From Cercis canadensis (lineage: Eukaryota > Streptophyta > Magnoliopsida > Fabales > Fabaceae), in contig QAOA01007117.1 in the NCBI GenBank assembly GCA_003255065.1, positions 50,854 through 114,853 of the forward strand: a stretch of DNA of 64,000 bases, given 5' to 3'. Of the stretch, positions 24,250-35,635 are shown one piece after another. Below the pieces are notes generated by a model, which was given only the letters and a program-made list of their open reading frames with translations, was not told where the DNA came from and ran no database searches. Every line of letters begins with the position of its first letter. Position 1 is the stretch's first letter. A program made the position numbers and the translations under genes.

Positions 24250-24538
24250 AAAAAACCTTAAGAAATTCCAACTGAAATTCCATTCCATTGGAATTTCAAA
24301 AATAGAAAATAATTTTTGATTTTTTTTAAAATATATTAAAAATTCCAACGGTAAAATTCCGTTGAAATTTTTCGTTAGAATTTTTTTTTTTTCAAAAATG
24401 AATTCCAACGGTATTTTACCATTGGAATTTCCGTTAGAATATCAAATTCCAACGCACTTTTTTCTAACGACTGAAATTTTGTTGGAATTTCCATTGGAAT
24501 TCAAAATTCCAATGGAAAAATTCCGTTGAAAAACTGCC
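24250..24538. repeat. 3' subterminal repeats of the CACTA element
   Basis: About ten copies of AATTCCAACGG or its complement, many as inverted pairs that could fold into hairpins (for example 24341-24370, 24401-24440, 24480-24530). Some units have drifted to ATTCCATTGG. Confidence 0.85.
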
Positions 24539-24554
24539 TTTTCTTGTAGTGGAA

Positions 24555-24743
24555 CCAAACACATTGAGATAAACTATCATGTGGTTTGAGAGAAAATCCA
24601 AGCTGGTGTCATCAAACTCTTGCCTGTGCACACCACACAACAACTTGCAAATTACTTTACTAAAGCCCTCTCAGCACCTAAGTTTGACGAATTGATATCT
24701 AAGCTGCACCTACAAAGCTTGTATGTTCCAGCTTAAGGGGGGC
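24555..24743 (+). pseudogene. End of copia RNase H and polypurine tract
   Basis: After the CACTA element the copia frame resumes with KHIEINYHVVRE and runs to SAPKFDELISKLHLQSLY, the usual end of copia RNase H. It then stops and is followed by the purine tract AAGGGGGGC before the 3' LTR. Confidence 0.85.
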
Positions 24744-24990
24744 TATTGAAGATATTAGTTAGAATTAGTTTTAGAATTAGTTTCAGGAAGTTAGTTTAGC
24801 AGCTTTCTGTCATATAGCTGTGCATAATGTGACCTGGCATACAGCTGTACATAACAGCTTGCATCATGCCACGTGTGTAACAAATTTGTTAACCGACTTC
24901 CTTCTCATTTGCTCTATATAAGGATGAGATATTAGTTACTTCCATTATCATCAATAACAATCAATTCAATTTCTTCTCAATTTCACATTA
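24744..24990 (+). repeat. 3' LTR of the copia element
   Basis: 247 bp, matching the 5' LTR apart from scattered substitutions and a 12-bp internal duplication near 24757-24780. Confidence 0.88.
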
Positions 24991-24995
24991 TTCTA

Positions 24996-26851
24996 TTCAT
25001 TTCTTTCTTAAATGAAATGTGTGGCTGTCTTTTCTAATTACGACAAGTCCATGGCAAAGTGCATGATTTCGTAACAAATTCCTGCCTATTTTCAAATTAG
25101 TAATCAAACCACTTCATCTGGTTGCCATTAAAAAGCTTCATCTCCTTTGACCAATACTCACATGACATGTGTCCCTGTCAGTTGTTGTTTTTTAGCAACA
25201 AGTGGCGCCAAATTTGTTCCCATTGTCAAAAGTAGTGACTTGCGCAACCATGGCAAGAGTACTCAGAATCTTTTTTTCTGAAGCAAATTTTAAATTTTGT
25301 CTACCATGATTTTTATTGTGAAACCAAAAAAAAGTTTTTTTTTTTTTTTTTTAAAAGGGTTGTACTTGGGTCAAATAATTGTTGGTAGCTCTGTGGTCCA
25401 AAGACCACCACAATTGGGTCTAACCCAAAAGCACAAATCCAAAGAGGGAGAAATTCAAAAATTGAACTTGAAAAAAAAAATTAAAACAATGAAAGTTATT
25501 TAAAAATTAGGTATAGCTAATACATAAGTTGAACTTGGACAAAATTGGGTATCAACATTGAGTATATGCCACATGTTCCTTATTCTAGTTCTTATGGTAG
25601 TATATTATATAATTGATTGTTTGTACTCATCAAACTATATTGGATGGGAACGTGAAAGAAAAAGATCCACTCTTTCTGGCTTGGCAAGAGATTAGTAGCT
25701 TCGTGCATTGAGATTAAGTTCCTCCACGGATGATCTTAAGGGCGCACACCCTTCACATTAGGATGGTGCATTTAGGTAATAACACTTAGATGTTATAAAA
25801 ACTGTACAAATAGTAATCTTTCATATGGGGAGAAAGAGGATTTGAAAGTAAATTCCTTAAATTAAGGAACTAACAAAATTTGAAATGTTAACAAAAGACT
25901 AAATTGAGGATGAGAAATTTCTTTCTTTCCTATACTAAATGCTAGACAACAGATTGCTTTCAACCCAATCCCTTTGGTGGGGGGTATCCAAGCTAATCTC
26001 CTTTCCTTTTCCCTTCCCTTGCTTGATTTAAACATCCAAGCAAAGGATAGGGAGGTCCCTTCCTATCCCTTCCTTTCCTTTCCTTCGTCTGTTAACTCCC
26101 AAACAACGCATTAGAGGCACACATCTAAGCCACTACAAAATCCAAATGTTCTCTCTTATCACTAAGGAATGTCAAGTTCACATAATTTCATACGACCCTC
26201 AAGTATTAGTAGATTAAAAACTAGTTTCAGTGAGTCCTATAATAACAAACACCTCAGCAGCTCAACAAGATTTAGTCATCTCTGCAACTACTCTTAGTTA
26301 CACGTGAAGAAAATAAACCAATGGCCAAACTGTTCCAGAAAATGGATTCTTAGGGAATAGAATAGGAAAAAATGAAGTTGCAGACAAAAATGGACTGGTC
26401 TCACACCCCAAGTTGTCTAATTTTATGTAGCACAACTAAAGTCATTCAACAAGTGCATGCATGTGTGGTTAAATGTGCACATTTTTGTGAATGGGGATCC
26501 ATGTGCAACGCTGGCTTGTTCCAAATTAACTATTTAAACCTTTAAAGCCAATCTACAACATTATAGATCAATTCAACATTTTCAGGTCATGGTCTATGGA
26601 GAGCTCATGTGTTACAGACAAAGATCTAGAATATAAAACGGTATATCATCCTTCACAAAGTTACAAAATGGAGAGAATTTCTCCATGATACCTGAAAAGA
26701 GATGTTTAATAATAAAATGAAAATTTTAAATTTTGTCTTCTTACTCAATTTGCCACCCATTCCCTAGAATACTCAGTAAAGGAAATGATAGATAACTGGT
26801 TCATCATATACTAGTTCTTCTGGTTTTCTGAAACAAAAGATGAACAGAGAG
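24996..26851. other. Non-coding flank, with one LTR-end remnant
   Basis: No gene is supported. At about 25533-25554 the sequence GGACAAAATTGGGTATCAACA matches the end of the insertion at 35615-35635, so an old relative of that LTR family ended here. Confidence 0.45.
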
Positions 26852-26856
26852 AATAT

Positions 26857-28333
26857 TGATTGGAATTATCGCTAATCCAATTAAATTAAACCGAATCCCC
26901 TAATTAGAATGTAATAAAGGGCATGATCCGGGAAGTCACTCAAGGAATGCAATGTGTAATTGACTAATTCAAGATTAAGAACAGGGGATTTTTGAAACAA
27001 ATTGTATTGCCAAATTGGAAAATAAAAAATTAAACAAGGATTAATTAAGTTGATTAAAAACGTAACCTAGCTAGACATCCATTAAAAATCGGTTTGATCC
27101 ATCCTAGATTAACATAAAGCATCAAACCCTAATGCAGCAACACTACTAATTGAGTTTAATCACAATTGAAATATCTAATTATGACTAATTTGCTCCTATT
27201 GAGTTATCACTCAAGATTCAATTAACCACATACAATCACAAATCTTGTAATCACAAAGACTAAGTAATTAGTGATTAATTTAAATTACCGAACATTCAAT
27301 TAGCATGGCATAACTTATCTGAATTCTTACCACAGATTAAAGATTGATCAATCAACATTTTGTTTCTTACTTCAACATCCATATAAATCACAAAGATCTC
27401 CATGAATACATACAAAGATTAAAGCAAGGAAGAAATCCAAAGAAGAAGAATTGCATTAAGTTTAATTCAGTTAAGTACATAATCTCAAGAACAAAACCAA
27501 ATTTAATCAAGAGTTTAACTTGGTTACAAGAGTTCTACTCCTCCATGGTCATGAAATTCAAGCTCCAATGAAGGAAGAAAGCCGTAGTTCAAAGAGCTCC
27601 AGAAAATATAAGAGAGAAAACAAAAGCTGCCTAAAAACTATCTAGCTAGAATGATAAAAACGCTGCCTCCTTTAACCTAATTATAACATCAAAAATTAAG
27701 TGCACACTCAAATTACCCTTAACCTACCCTTAACCTAGGTTTAAACCTCTGGACCTCAGTTTCAAATGCGCTCCAGTTTGGGCCTTATTGGGCCTGAATT
27801 GAGGGAGTTAAGCCCAATTAGGTCTTAAAGGTCTCTAGACTAATCATCCGGTTTCGACAGGCAATAAGACCATAAAAAAGAAATAATTTGGAGAACCGGC
27901 CTTCACAACAATTGAATCCCTATGTATTATCTTTCCAATGGAATGATTTAAAGTCCATACGATACATACAGCCCAAGTTATGGTCCAAACTCTGCATGCG
28001 GGTCAGATTCCAGCGGCAGCATCTGTGCTCTGATTTCTGGGTCAAATTTGATCCACTGGACGTCTGAATTGGCCTTCGAGGTCTGAATGAAAGTTGTAGA
28101 AAATCACCTTAGCTTTCCTACAAGTCAAGATTCACAATTTTTAGACATCCAGAACTAAAGATATACCCAAAATACAGGAATAATATCAAAACCCTAATAA
28201 TGCTGAATGAAACAATTAAGCCCAATATGAACCCAAACTTATGAAATAAGGCCAAACCCACTTAATTAAGCACTAAAAGAGATTTAAGTCACTAAATATG
28301 AGGGTTAATTACTGTATAAAAGTGTGATTATCA
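26857..28333 (-). mobile_element. Solo LTR, family C, 1.48 kb, target duplication AATAT
   Basis: The segment starts TGATTGGAATTATC and ends GTGTGATTATCA on the plus strand. It is flanked by AATAT at 26852-26856 and 28334-28338. No coding sequence is present; the short frames inside have no domains. Minus orientation is inferred because its right end, read in reverse (TGATAATCACACTTTTATAC), looks like the start of plant gypsy LTRs. No second copy occurs in the window, so the call rests on the TG...CA ends, the target duplication and the size. Confidence 0.75.
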
Positions 28334-28338
28334 AATAT

Positions 28339-29051
28339 TCAGTTGAAAAGGGAGAGAAAGAAAAGTTAACATCTTTAAATTTCCCTAATGTTAGCAATAA
28401 CCTATTTAATTTCCCCCATGTTAGCATCAGGCATCAATGGTTTAACGAGGAAGTATTGAGCAAATTTGAAGGATAAACTCAACCACCCAAATTAATTTAG
28501 ATCTCTATTAATAAACGCAAGGAAGTTAATGAGTTCCCGAATAGATTTTTGGAAGGCTGCATCAACTATTTTTCGTTGAGGTTCTTTTAATTACATCAAA
28601 TCCTTTTTTGCTTTGAAGGCTGTATATCAATTGTTATTACTGATAATAGTTGGAAGAAAACTAAGATCTTTCTTCCTCAACTTTGTTGACTGAAAGCAAC
28701 TCTTTATAATAAGTCCAGTGTCTCTTACATACAAGCTACAGATAGTGATTAATAAAATTTAGGGGTAGAAAGAAAGTACTACCTTCTTTTCATAATTTCG
28801 TTAGTTACATTTACAAAACACCTCAACTAATTAAAATTCCTAGAAATAGTCTTGCAAACACTTTTATCTTTCAGATTAAATGAATGGAAGCACTCAAATT
28901 TTAAGTCCATGCTAAATGAAAAACTAAGCGGAAACACCAAACAAAAGAAAATTCTCAAAACCCTGAAAAAGAATCCAACAGAGTAAAGTAATTAGATAAA
29001 ACCAATTTAATGTCTTGAATCAAACAAGACATTTCCAACCTGAGGGACAAG
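28339..29051. other. Non-coding sequence, nothing identified
   Basis: AT-rich sequence without gene or repeat structure that I can support. Confidence 0.45.
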
Positions 29052-29838
29052 TACTACAAGAAAATAGTGAACCATGAGAAATTCACCCAAAAACTGTGAG
29101 AACTAGAATTCTCACAGTATGTTCTTAGAGAAGGTAAGACAAAAGAAAAAGGGCTTAAGGAAACTAATTTTCTCACAGTTTTTCAAGACTCTGCGAAACA
29201 CTAAAAATTCTTGAGAAATTAGTAAGCGTGTCCTTTGCACTAAAGTCTCACAGTTTTATATACTGGTTATGAACTGTGAGAAATAAATTTTCTATTTTGG
29301 TTGGTCACTTTTCATATAGTATAAAACTGTGAGAAATTTGGAAATTTCCAAGCTTCCATGAGAAACCTAGAGCTATAGATCTCAATGGTCTGTTTTTCTA
29401 CTACCTAATAACGTATTTTATATCTAGAGACCACAATTACAAAAAACATCTCAAATTAAAACTGAACAGTCATGAAATAGCCAATAATATTAAATAAAAT
29501 ATCTAAAATCAACAAGAGTATCAAATATCTTGATAGCATGAAATGTAGATACATCCCATGACTAAACTAAAAAATGTGTCCAAAGGAATAACCCTAGTCC
29601 TCATCCTCATACTCATCACCCTCGTCATCCTCAACGGGCATATAATTAGTAGGATACTGATGCAAAGATGATCATGCAAGGATCAGTAATGTTGAGCTCA
29701 GACATGATAATCACACAGTTCAAAGGGAGCATTATGGTCATTTCACTATACAACAAACTGAAGAGAAAATAAGTTCAATTTCTCATGCCTAGTTCATTTT
29801 TCCAAAAAAAAAACAAAAAAGATTTATGCTAATGATCT
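29052..29838. mobile_element. One end of a second CACTA transposon, truncated
   Basis: TACTACAAGAAAA at 29052-29064 is the CACTA terminal repeat with its first base changed. It is followed by many copies of TTCTCACAG and its complement CTGTGAGAA between 29080 and 29340, a family-specific subterminal array. On the minus strand a small exon at 29656-29594 (acceptor GCATCAG) encodes YPTNYMPVEDDEGDEYEDED and then a stop, like the acidic end of a CACTA-encoded protein. The other terminus is not in the window. The gypsy element starting at 30168 may have inserted into it. Confidence 0.65.
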
Positions 29839-30057
29839 NTCGTCATCCTCAACGGGCATATAATTAGTAGGATACTGATGCAAAGATGATCGTGCAAGGA
29901 TCAGTAATGTTGAGCTCAGACATGATAATCACACAGTTCAAAGGGAGCATTATGGTCATTTCACTATACAACAAATTGAAGAGAAAATAAGTTCAATTTC
30001 TCATGCCTAGTTCATTTTTCCAAAAAAAAAAACAAAAAAGATTTATGCTAATGATCT
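29622..30057. other. Assembly gap (N at 29839) with 217-bp duplication
   Basis: Sequence 29622-29838 is repeated at 29840-30057 with two or three substitutions and one extra A in a homopolymer. The left copy ends at the N. It also doubles the last exon end of the CACTA protein. Confidence 0.85.
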
Positions 30058-30167
30058 AAGAACAATAGATAGTTGTTATAATATGCCTCACAAAAAATAC
30101 ATGTAGGTATTAGTGCACAAATATGTTTCGTTTCCTAGTATCTTGGATGCATGGGAATAAAGTATAG

Positions 30168-30483
30168 TGATGAGGACCGGCCCAAAGGCCGGATCAAACC
30201 CAAGCCCATGACCTTGTATAGCAGAGACAAGGCGCCACATCCTCAGTAGAGACAAGGTGCCGCATCCTCAACAGGGACAAGGCACCACCAACTCAACCCC
30301 ACAACTACAATAAATACACAAACAATGTAGTCTAAAAGGTAACTCGTTGGTCAGAACTATACCTAAACTGGATTATCTATATTATCACCCTTACTAACTT
30401 AAGCATCAGAGAATCATCCTCAACCCATTGCCGAGCTTAACTTCTTGCTGGTACATCTAGTTCAAACATTTATGGCATCAACA
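30168..30483 (+). repeat. 5' LTR of the Tat-like element
   Basis: 316 bp. It contains three tandem units of about 25 bp (AGAGACAAGGCGCCACATCC and variants, 30223-30298); the 3' LTR has two, which accounts for the length difference. Confidence 0.9.
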
Positions 30484-30530
30484 ATTTGCGCCGTCTGTGG
30501 GAACGATTCATATTCCACATTTTTTCAATC

Positions 30531-32043
30531 ATGCTAAACACCCAAAACAACACTTATGTATCTCCTCCACCACGTTGGCCGCTACAATGTAGTCCTACCC
30601 TACAGGGGAGCAATAACAACTAGCAAGAGGATGCTGATCCTCAACAACTTCAGGAATTATTTTCCACCGAGAAGCAATTTTACAACATGAGCGGCAGCAC
30701 CACAAAGGGTGCCTAGCCAAACTATCGAGACCGAGACAGCCTCAGCCCTATCCCTCTTTCACCATCCAACACACAACTTTTACCCAAGGCCACCACAACC
30801 TTACCCACATTGGCACCCTCGCCCACCAATTTATCAACAGCCCTCCCTTTATACACCTCAAGTTAGCTACACACAATATGATCCTTTTCATGACGTACAT
30901 CGCTCACCCCAACCTGGCGCAAGCTACGCACCAGGGAGTCATTAGGGCTACCCACCAAATTACAGTTACCAACCTACTGTTCCTTACAACTTAGGGGATG
31001 GATCACACCCATTCACCACTCGCATAATGAGCACTCCAATACCCAAGAATTTCTGTCCCCCGACACAGCTTGAGGCCTATGATGGTACCATGGATCCCCA
31101 AGAGCATTTGACTCTGTTCAGATCGGCCATGTTGCTCACGGACGACCCATACCTGGTTATGTGCAAAGCATTTCCTGGCACTTTAAAAAATGTAGCACTT
31201 TTATGGTTCTCCTCCCTTAAGCCAGGATTCATAAAAAATTTACATGATCTCTCCTCTCAATTCTTGGCCCATTTCTTAACCAACTGCTCCCATCTTAAAA
31301 CCTCAACATCCTTAATAAATCTTAAGCAAGAAGCCAATGAACCACTCAAAGACTACTTGACCATATTTACCAAAGAGTCGTTCTAGGTAAGAAACTTAAG
31401 TGGAGATGTTGCTATTCATGCCATAATGGCCTGACTACAAACTAGTAAATTCATTGCCTCTTTGGCTAAGAAATCACCTCTTAATATGAATGACTTATTA
31501 ACCAGGGTAGACAAATACATTAAAATGGAAAAGATAAATGCTACTAAAAAGAAAATTGAAACCCCTCAGCAAGATTCCCAAAAAGACCAAGGAGGACAAT
31601 ATGGAAGGAAAAAAGGAAATAAGAAGAGGAGGGGAACAACAAAGTCCACCATCGGGAAAATACCGAAACTATACTCCCTTAAATCAAAACAGAGGAAGAA
31701 TATTAGGCAAGATCGACCTCCTCAACCCATCCAAGCCTCGGCCAAAATTTCAAAACCCAAACTCTACCAATAGCAAGTACTGTGCATATCGTAGAGAATT
31801 TGGCCACCTCACCAATGACTGTGTTGATCTCAAAGATGAGATTGAACAATTGATAAGGAGAAACAAACTAGCAAGATTCATGGCTGGGGGTCCTAAGAAA
31901 CAGTACGACAGAAAGAACCAAGGAAATCAAGTTGGGGGAAGAAAGAGGAGTCGATCCCCAAAAATGAGAAGGTTGCCACAACAACCCAAAATGGTTAGCA
32001 ACACCCCCCACCTCAAAGGCAGCAAAGAGAAGAACCACACCTA
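30531..32043 (+). pseudogene. gypsy gag (Tat-like)
   Basis: An ATG at 30531 opens a frame that stops at about 30620. Pro- and Tyr-rich sequence follows (YPHWHPRPPIYQQPSLY, about 30800). The capsid part at 31027-31386 shows PKNFCPPTQLEAYDGTMDPQ, EHLTLFRSAM, CKAFPGTLKNVALLWFSSLK and SLINLKQEANEPLKDYL, a standard retrotransposon gag domain. After a frameshift come a Lys-rich linker and a zinc-knuckle-like YCAYRREFGHLTNDC (about 31778-31825) followed by LKDEIEQLIRRNKLARFM. At least three stops or shifts break it. It would assemble the virus-like particle. Confidence 0.82.
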
Positions 32044-34527
32044 GTAGCAGGTGTTATAACTACTATAGCGGGAAGATTTGCTAGAGGAGGACCCACCTCC
32101 TCATCTAGAGAGAGATACAGGAGGGCGATGATGAATGTGGTAGGCCCAATAAGAGAACCTATCATTAGTTTCAGCAAAACCACGATGACCCTATGTTAAT
32201 TATGGCGATGATCTTTAATTGGGAAGTTCATAGGGTATTGGTCGATCAGGGAAGTTCGGCCGACATGATGTACTACGAGACATTCAAAGGCTTGGGAATT
32301 CCAGATTACAAAATTCAGTCCTTCCTAGGAACCCTAGTCGGGTTCTTCTGTAAGAGAGTGCATTTGAAGGGATATGTTAAATTGTGGGTAACTTTAGGGC
32401 AACCTCCGAACACTATCTCCATATCTGTTTAATTTTTTTATAGTGGATTGCGAGTCAGCATATACCGTACTTCTCGGGAGACCCGCACTCAATCAAGCAA
32501 GAGCAATAATGTCTACGCCACGCCTTACAATGAAATTCCCCATAAAAGAAGGTCAGGTGGGTGTGGTTAGAGCCAACAAGAGGCATCAAGAAAATGCTAT
32601 AGTGTGAATTTGAGAATTGAAGAACAAGTGGCAAGTAAGTCGAGAGCAAGCACGCCTCACAATGTTATGTATACTGAGTTAGATGTCAGATAAGACTTAG
32701 CAAAAGCAAGACCAGAACAAGAGGGGACCTTGGTTAAAGTCGAGATTGGGTTAGGAACAAACAACAAAATATGGGTGGGAGGCCAGTTGACAAAGGAAGC
32801 AAGAAAGGAACTGACCGAGATACTTACTAAGTTTTCAGACTCGTTCACCTAGTCAGCCGCAGACATGCCAGGGATAGATCCTCACAAAAACTTGGCATTT
32901 ATCCAAATGTCTGTCGGGTGACACAGAAGAAGTGAACTTTTGGATCAAAAAGACAAAAAGCCATAAAAGAGGAAGTGAAAAAGTTGCCAAAGGCAGGATT
33001 CATAAGAAAGGTGACGTACACTACTTGGCTTTCAAATGTTGTCTTAGTAAAGAAGCACAACAGGAAGTGGAGAATGTGTGTAGACTTCACTAACCTCAAC
33101 AAGGTGTGTCCTAGAGATTCTTACCCCTTCCTTAACATTGACAAGTTAGTGGATGGGGCATCGAGATACAAAATGTTGAGCTTCATGGATGCTTACTCTT
33201 GTTACAATCATATCAAAATGTCTTTGGAGAATGAAGAAAAAACTACCTTTTTTATAGATGATGGAAATTACTGCTACAAGGTGATGCCTTTCGGCCTGAA
33301 AAATGCTAGGGCTATCTACCAGAGGCTAATGAACAAGGTGTTTGAACAACAGATTTGTAGAAATGTGAAAGTCTATGTGGACGACATGTTGGCAAAAATG
33401 GCTGAAGGGGGGGACCATTGGATTGATTTGAAAGAAATCTTTCAGGAGTTAAGGAAATACAACATGAGACTTAACCTGGACAAGTGTGCCTTTGGGGTAA
33501 AAGCAAGCAAGTTCCTCGGATACATGATCAGCCATAGAGGGATTGAGGCTAATCCCAAAAAATGCCGAGACATAATAAAAGGCCACAACCCAAGTCTATG
33601 AAAAACGTTCAAAGACTCACAAGAAGGATTGTGACCCTCGCCCGTTTCATGAGAAGGGCAGCAGATAAATCTTTACCTTTCTTTAAACGCTTAAAGAAAA
33701 TTAAAAATTTTACTTGGGACAATGAGTGTCAAAATGCCTTTAACCAATTGAAGCATTACCTCTCTACACCACCATTATTGTCTAAACCTGTTACGAGAGA
33801 ACCTCTATACATTTACCTTTTTGTAATGAATCAAGCAACAAGCTCAGTCTTAGTCCGAGAAGATAAAGGGATCCAAAGGCCAGTATACTACACAAGCAAA
33901 ACTCTGCAAGGGGCAGAAATTCGCTATCAGAAAATTGAAAAGTTAGCCTTTGCACTTTTAACCACCTCAAAACGACTAAGGCCATACTTTCAGAATCAAC
34001 AAGTCGTTGTATGAACAGATGCCTCACTTAAACAAGTACTACAAAAGCCAGATTTGACCGATCGAATGGTAGTGTGGTCGGTAGAACTATCAAAATATGC
34101 ATTACAATTTGAACCAAAAAGGGCAATGAAAGCTCAAGCCCGGGCATATTTTGTGTCATAAATGACTCAATCATTGGAAAAGGATATAATGGAAACACAT
34201 GCAGGGTTGCAATTGGCGAAGGAAATGGGGGCAAAGAAGATAAAAATTTTAAGTGACTCTCAGCTAATCACAAGCCAAGTGAAAGGAGATTACAATGCTA
34301 AGGATGAGATGATGATGAGGTACTTGAACATAGTCAAGAACTTAACTGCTCAGTTTAGCTACTTTGAAATGACATACACCCTAAGAGAGAACAACAAAAG
34401 AGCAGACATACTTTCTAAGCTAGCCAGTACATGAAAAATAGGGAACAACATGACAGTAATTCAAGAAACAAAGAAACATCCCAGCATAAAGGAGGAGATA
34501 ATGATAATTGATAAAGCTGAAGCAACA
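32044..34527 (+). pseudogene. gypsy pol: protease, RT and two RNase H domains
   Basis: Protease motif VLVDQGSSADMMYYETFKGL lies at about 32229-32290, then stops. RT (about 32950-33600) has VVLVKKHNRKWRMCVDFTNL, YKMLSFMDAYSCYNHIKM, VMPFGLKNARAIYQRLMNKV, active-site YVDD (33374-33385) and KASKFLGYMISHRGIEANPK. The first RNase H region (33600-34160) has the form FKRLKKIKNFTWDNECQNAF and LYIYLFVMNQATSSVLV. A second, archaeal-type RNase H (34162-34434) has IKILSDSQLITSQVKGDYNA and ENNKRADILSKLAST, but its first half (the VDGSS part) is deleted. Frameshifts lie at about 33600, 34013 and 34160. It is the polyprotein for reverse transcription, inactive here. Confidence 0.85.
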
Positions 34528-35635
34528 TGATGACGCCCATAATCAAATACCTTGATTCTGAGAAATTACATGATGTTGCAACGTCATTTTCGGGAGCGCA
34601 ACGACGTGAGGCAGCAAAAAGAATAAGTGTAAAAGGTGTAAGAGTGTAGGTTTTGGAAAGTTTTTTAATTAAAAAATAATTGAAGAAAACTAATGGAGTC
34701 GCCACCAATCGATTTAAGGCATGATTGGATGCCTATATATATAAAAAAAATAATAAATAATAAAAAAAAAGAGTTTGGTCTACGTTATCAGAGTTGGGTA
34801 AGAGAGTTGGTTACATGTAGGGAAGGTGTTAGCACCCTACGACGCCCGTTCTAGCGAACGGTTACCAATTTAATTTTATGTCATCTAAAATTGTTGAATG
34901 AAATTGGTCATTAAATTAGATTAATGTGTTATTAAGCCCTGCTAGTACCTTTGGCAAAACCTAAGAAGATGCCTCAAGACTATTGGGTAGAAACAGTGAT
35001 TGTCATTACAATCATTTCCCAATTTATTCTGTTATAAGCGATTTTTAGCAATTTTACTAACCAAGTGATAACTAAATACACAAAATGCAATTTATTATGT
35101 GTTCAAGAAATGAGTTTGAGATTTGTGGCAAAAGATTTTTATCAAAGATCTTTCTTTAAGTCCACCATCACATCTGAAAAGACTAAAGTAACACTTCTCA
35201 CCTCCAGAATGTCAAGGAATCGTCGTCATCACGATTATCCTTAACTATTCCCTCGTCGGTAATCTTATTCCAACGTGAATAGAAATAATGATAAAATTAT
35301 ATACAATGCAATGTAAAACGTTAAAATGTAGTAATTAAAATAATCAACCAATATTGGGATTTTCATTAGCCACTCCAGTACCTCTTTTCAAGTTGCAAGA
35401 GGCATGGTAGGGTGGGTGGCCAGACTGGTGAACAACATTTCACAGAAGGCCGGATTGCTGCCTTGCGTGTTGCCTCAAATAGCAATTCTTTTTTTTTTTT
35501 TATTCTTAATAAATAATAATTTTTCTTTTTTGTATTTTTGTATTCTTTTTAAGTTATTATTATTGTAAGTATTTCAACATTTTGTTTATTTATTTATTTT
35601 TTATAAGTTGACCAGGACAAAATTGGGTATCAACA
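34528..35635. mobile_element. LTR-type insertion inside the gypsy pol (solo LTR or TRIM/LARD end)
   Basis: It starts TGATGACGCCC and ends GGGTATCAACA. It splits the pol frame between KAEAT and PESKNE, and taking it out rejoins the frame exactly. Either CAACA (34523-34527 and 35631-35635) is the target duplication, or CAACA is the element's own end and no duplication remains. It shares GAGTCGCCACCAAT (about 34698) and GGGAAGGTGTTAGCACCC (about 34819) with the larger LTR-like segment at 49645-54539, so both belong to one superfamily. No coding sequence is seen. Confidence 0.72.

Larger units (their letters stand above)
20541..24551. mobile_element. Non-autonomous CACTA (En/Spm) transposon carrying host-gene fragments
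   Basis: The ends are perfect 13-bp inverted repeats CACTACAAGAAAA (20541-20553) and TTTTCTTGTAGTG (24539-24551). The 3-bp target duplication GAA (20538-20540, 24552-24554) is exactly the CACTA hallmark, and removing the element restores the RNase H frame of the host copia (HERT to KHIEI). Subterminal repeats of AAATTCCAACGG and its reverse complement crowd 20560-20650 and 24250-24540; such repeats are bound by the TNPA-type protein in this superfamily. No transposase is visible. Between the ends lie intron-exon fragments resembling at least three plant genes on both strands. Confidence 0.93.
15999..24990 (+). mobile_element. Ty1/copia retrotransposon, interrupted by a CACTA transposon
   Basis: The 5' LTR is 15999-16233 and the 3' LTR 24744-24990. 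They are nearly identical except that the 3' copy has an extra 12 bp, a short internal duplication of AATTAGTTTTAG. Both start TATTGAAGATATT, so the canonical TG is mutated to TA. The PBS TGGTATTGGAGC (16234-16245) is close to the initiator-Met tRNA type. A polypurine tract AAGGGGGGC precedes the 3' LTR. Flanks CTCTA (15994-15998) and TTCTA (24991-24995) look like a 5-bp target duplication with one change. Domain order is gag, protease, integrase, RT, RNase H, as in copia. All coding parts carry stops. The 4-kb CACTA insertion sits within RNase H. Confidence 0.9.

Noticed and set aside
27344..27571. 75-codon frame
   Set aside because: It lies inside a solo LTR with intact ends and has no domain.
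29080..29340. Repeated TTCTCACAG units considered as a CRISPR-like or regulatory array
   Set aside because: Spacing is irregular and the units sit next to a CACTA terminal repeat, so subterminal transposase-binding repeats are the simpler explanation.
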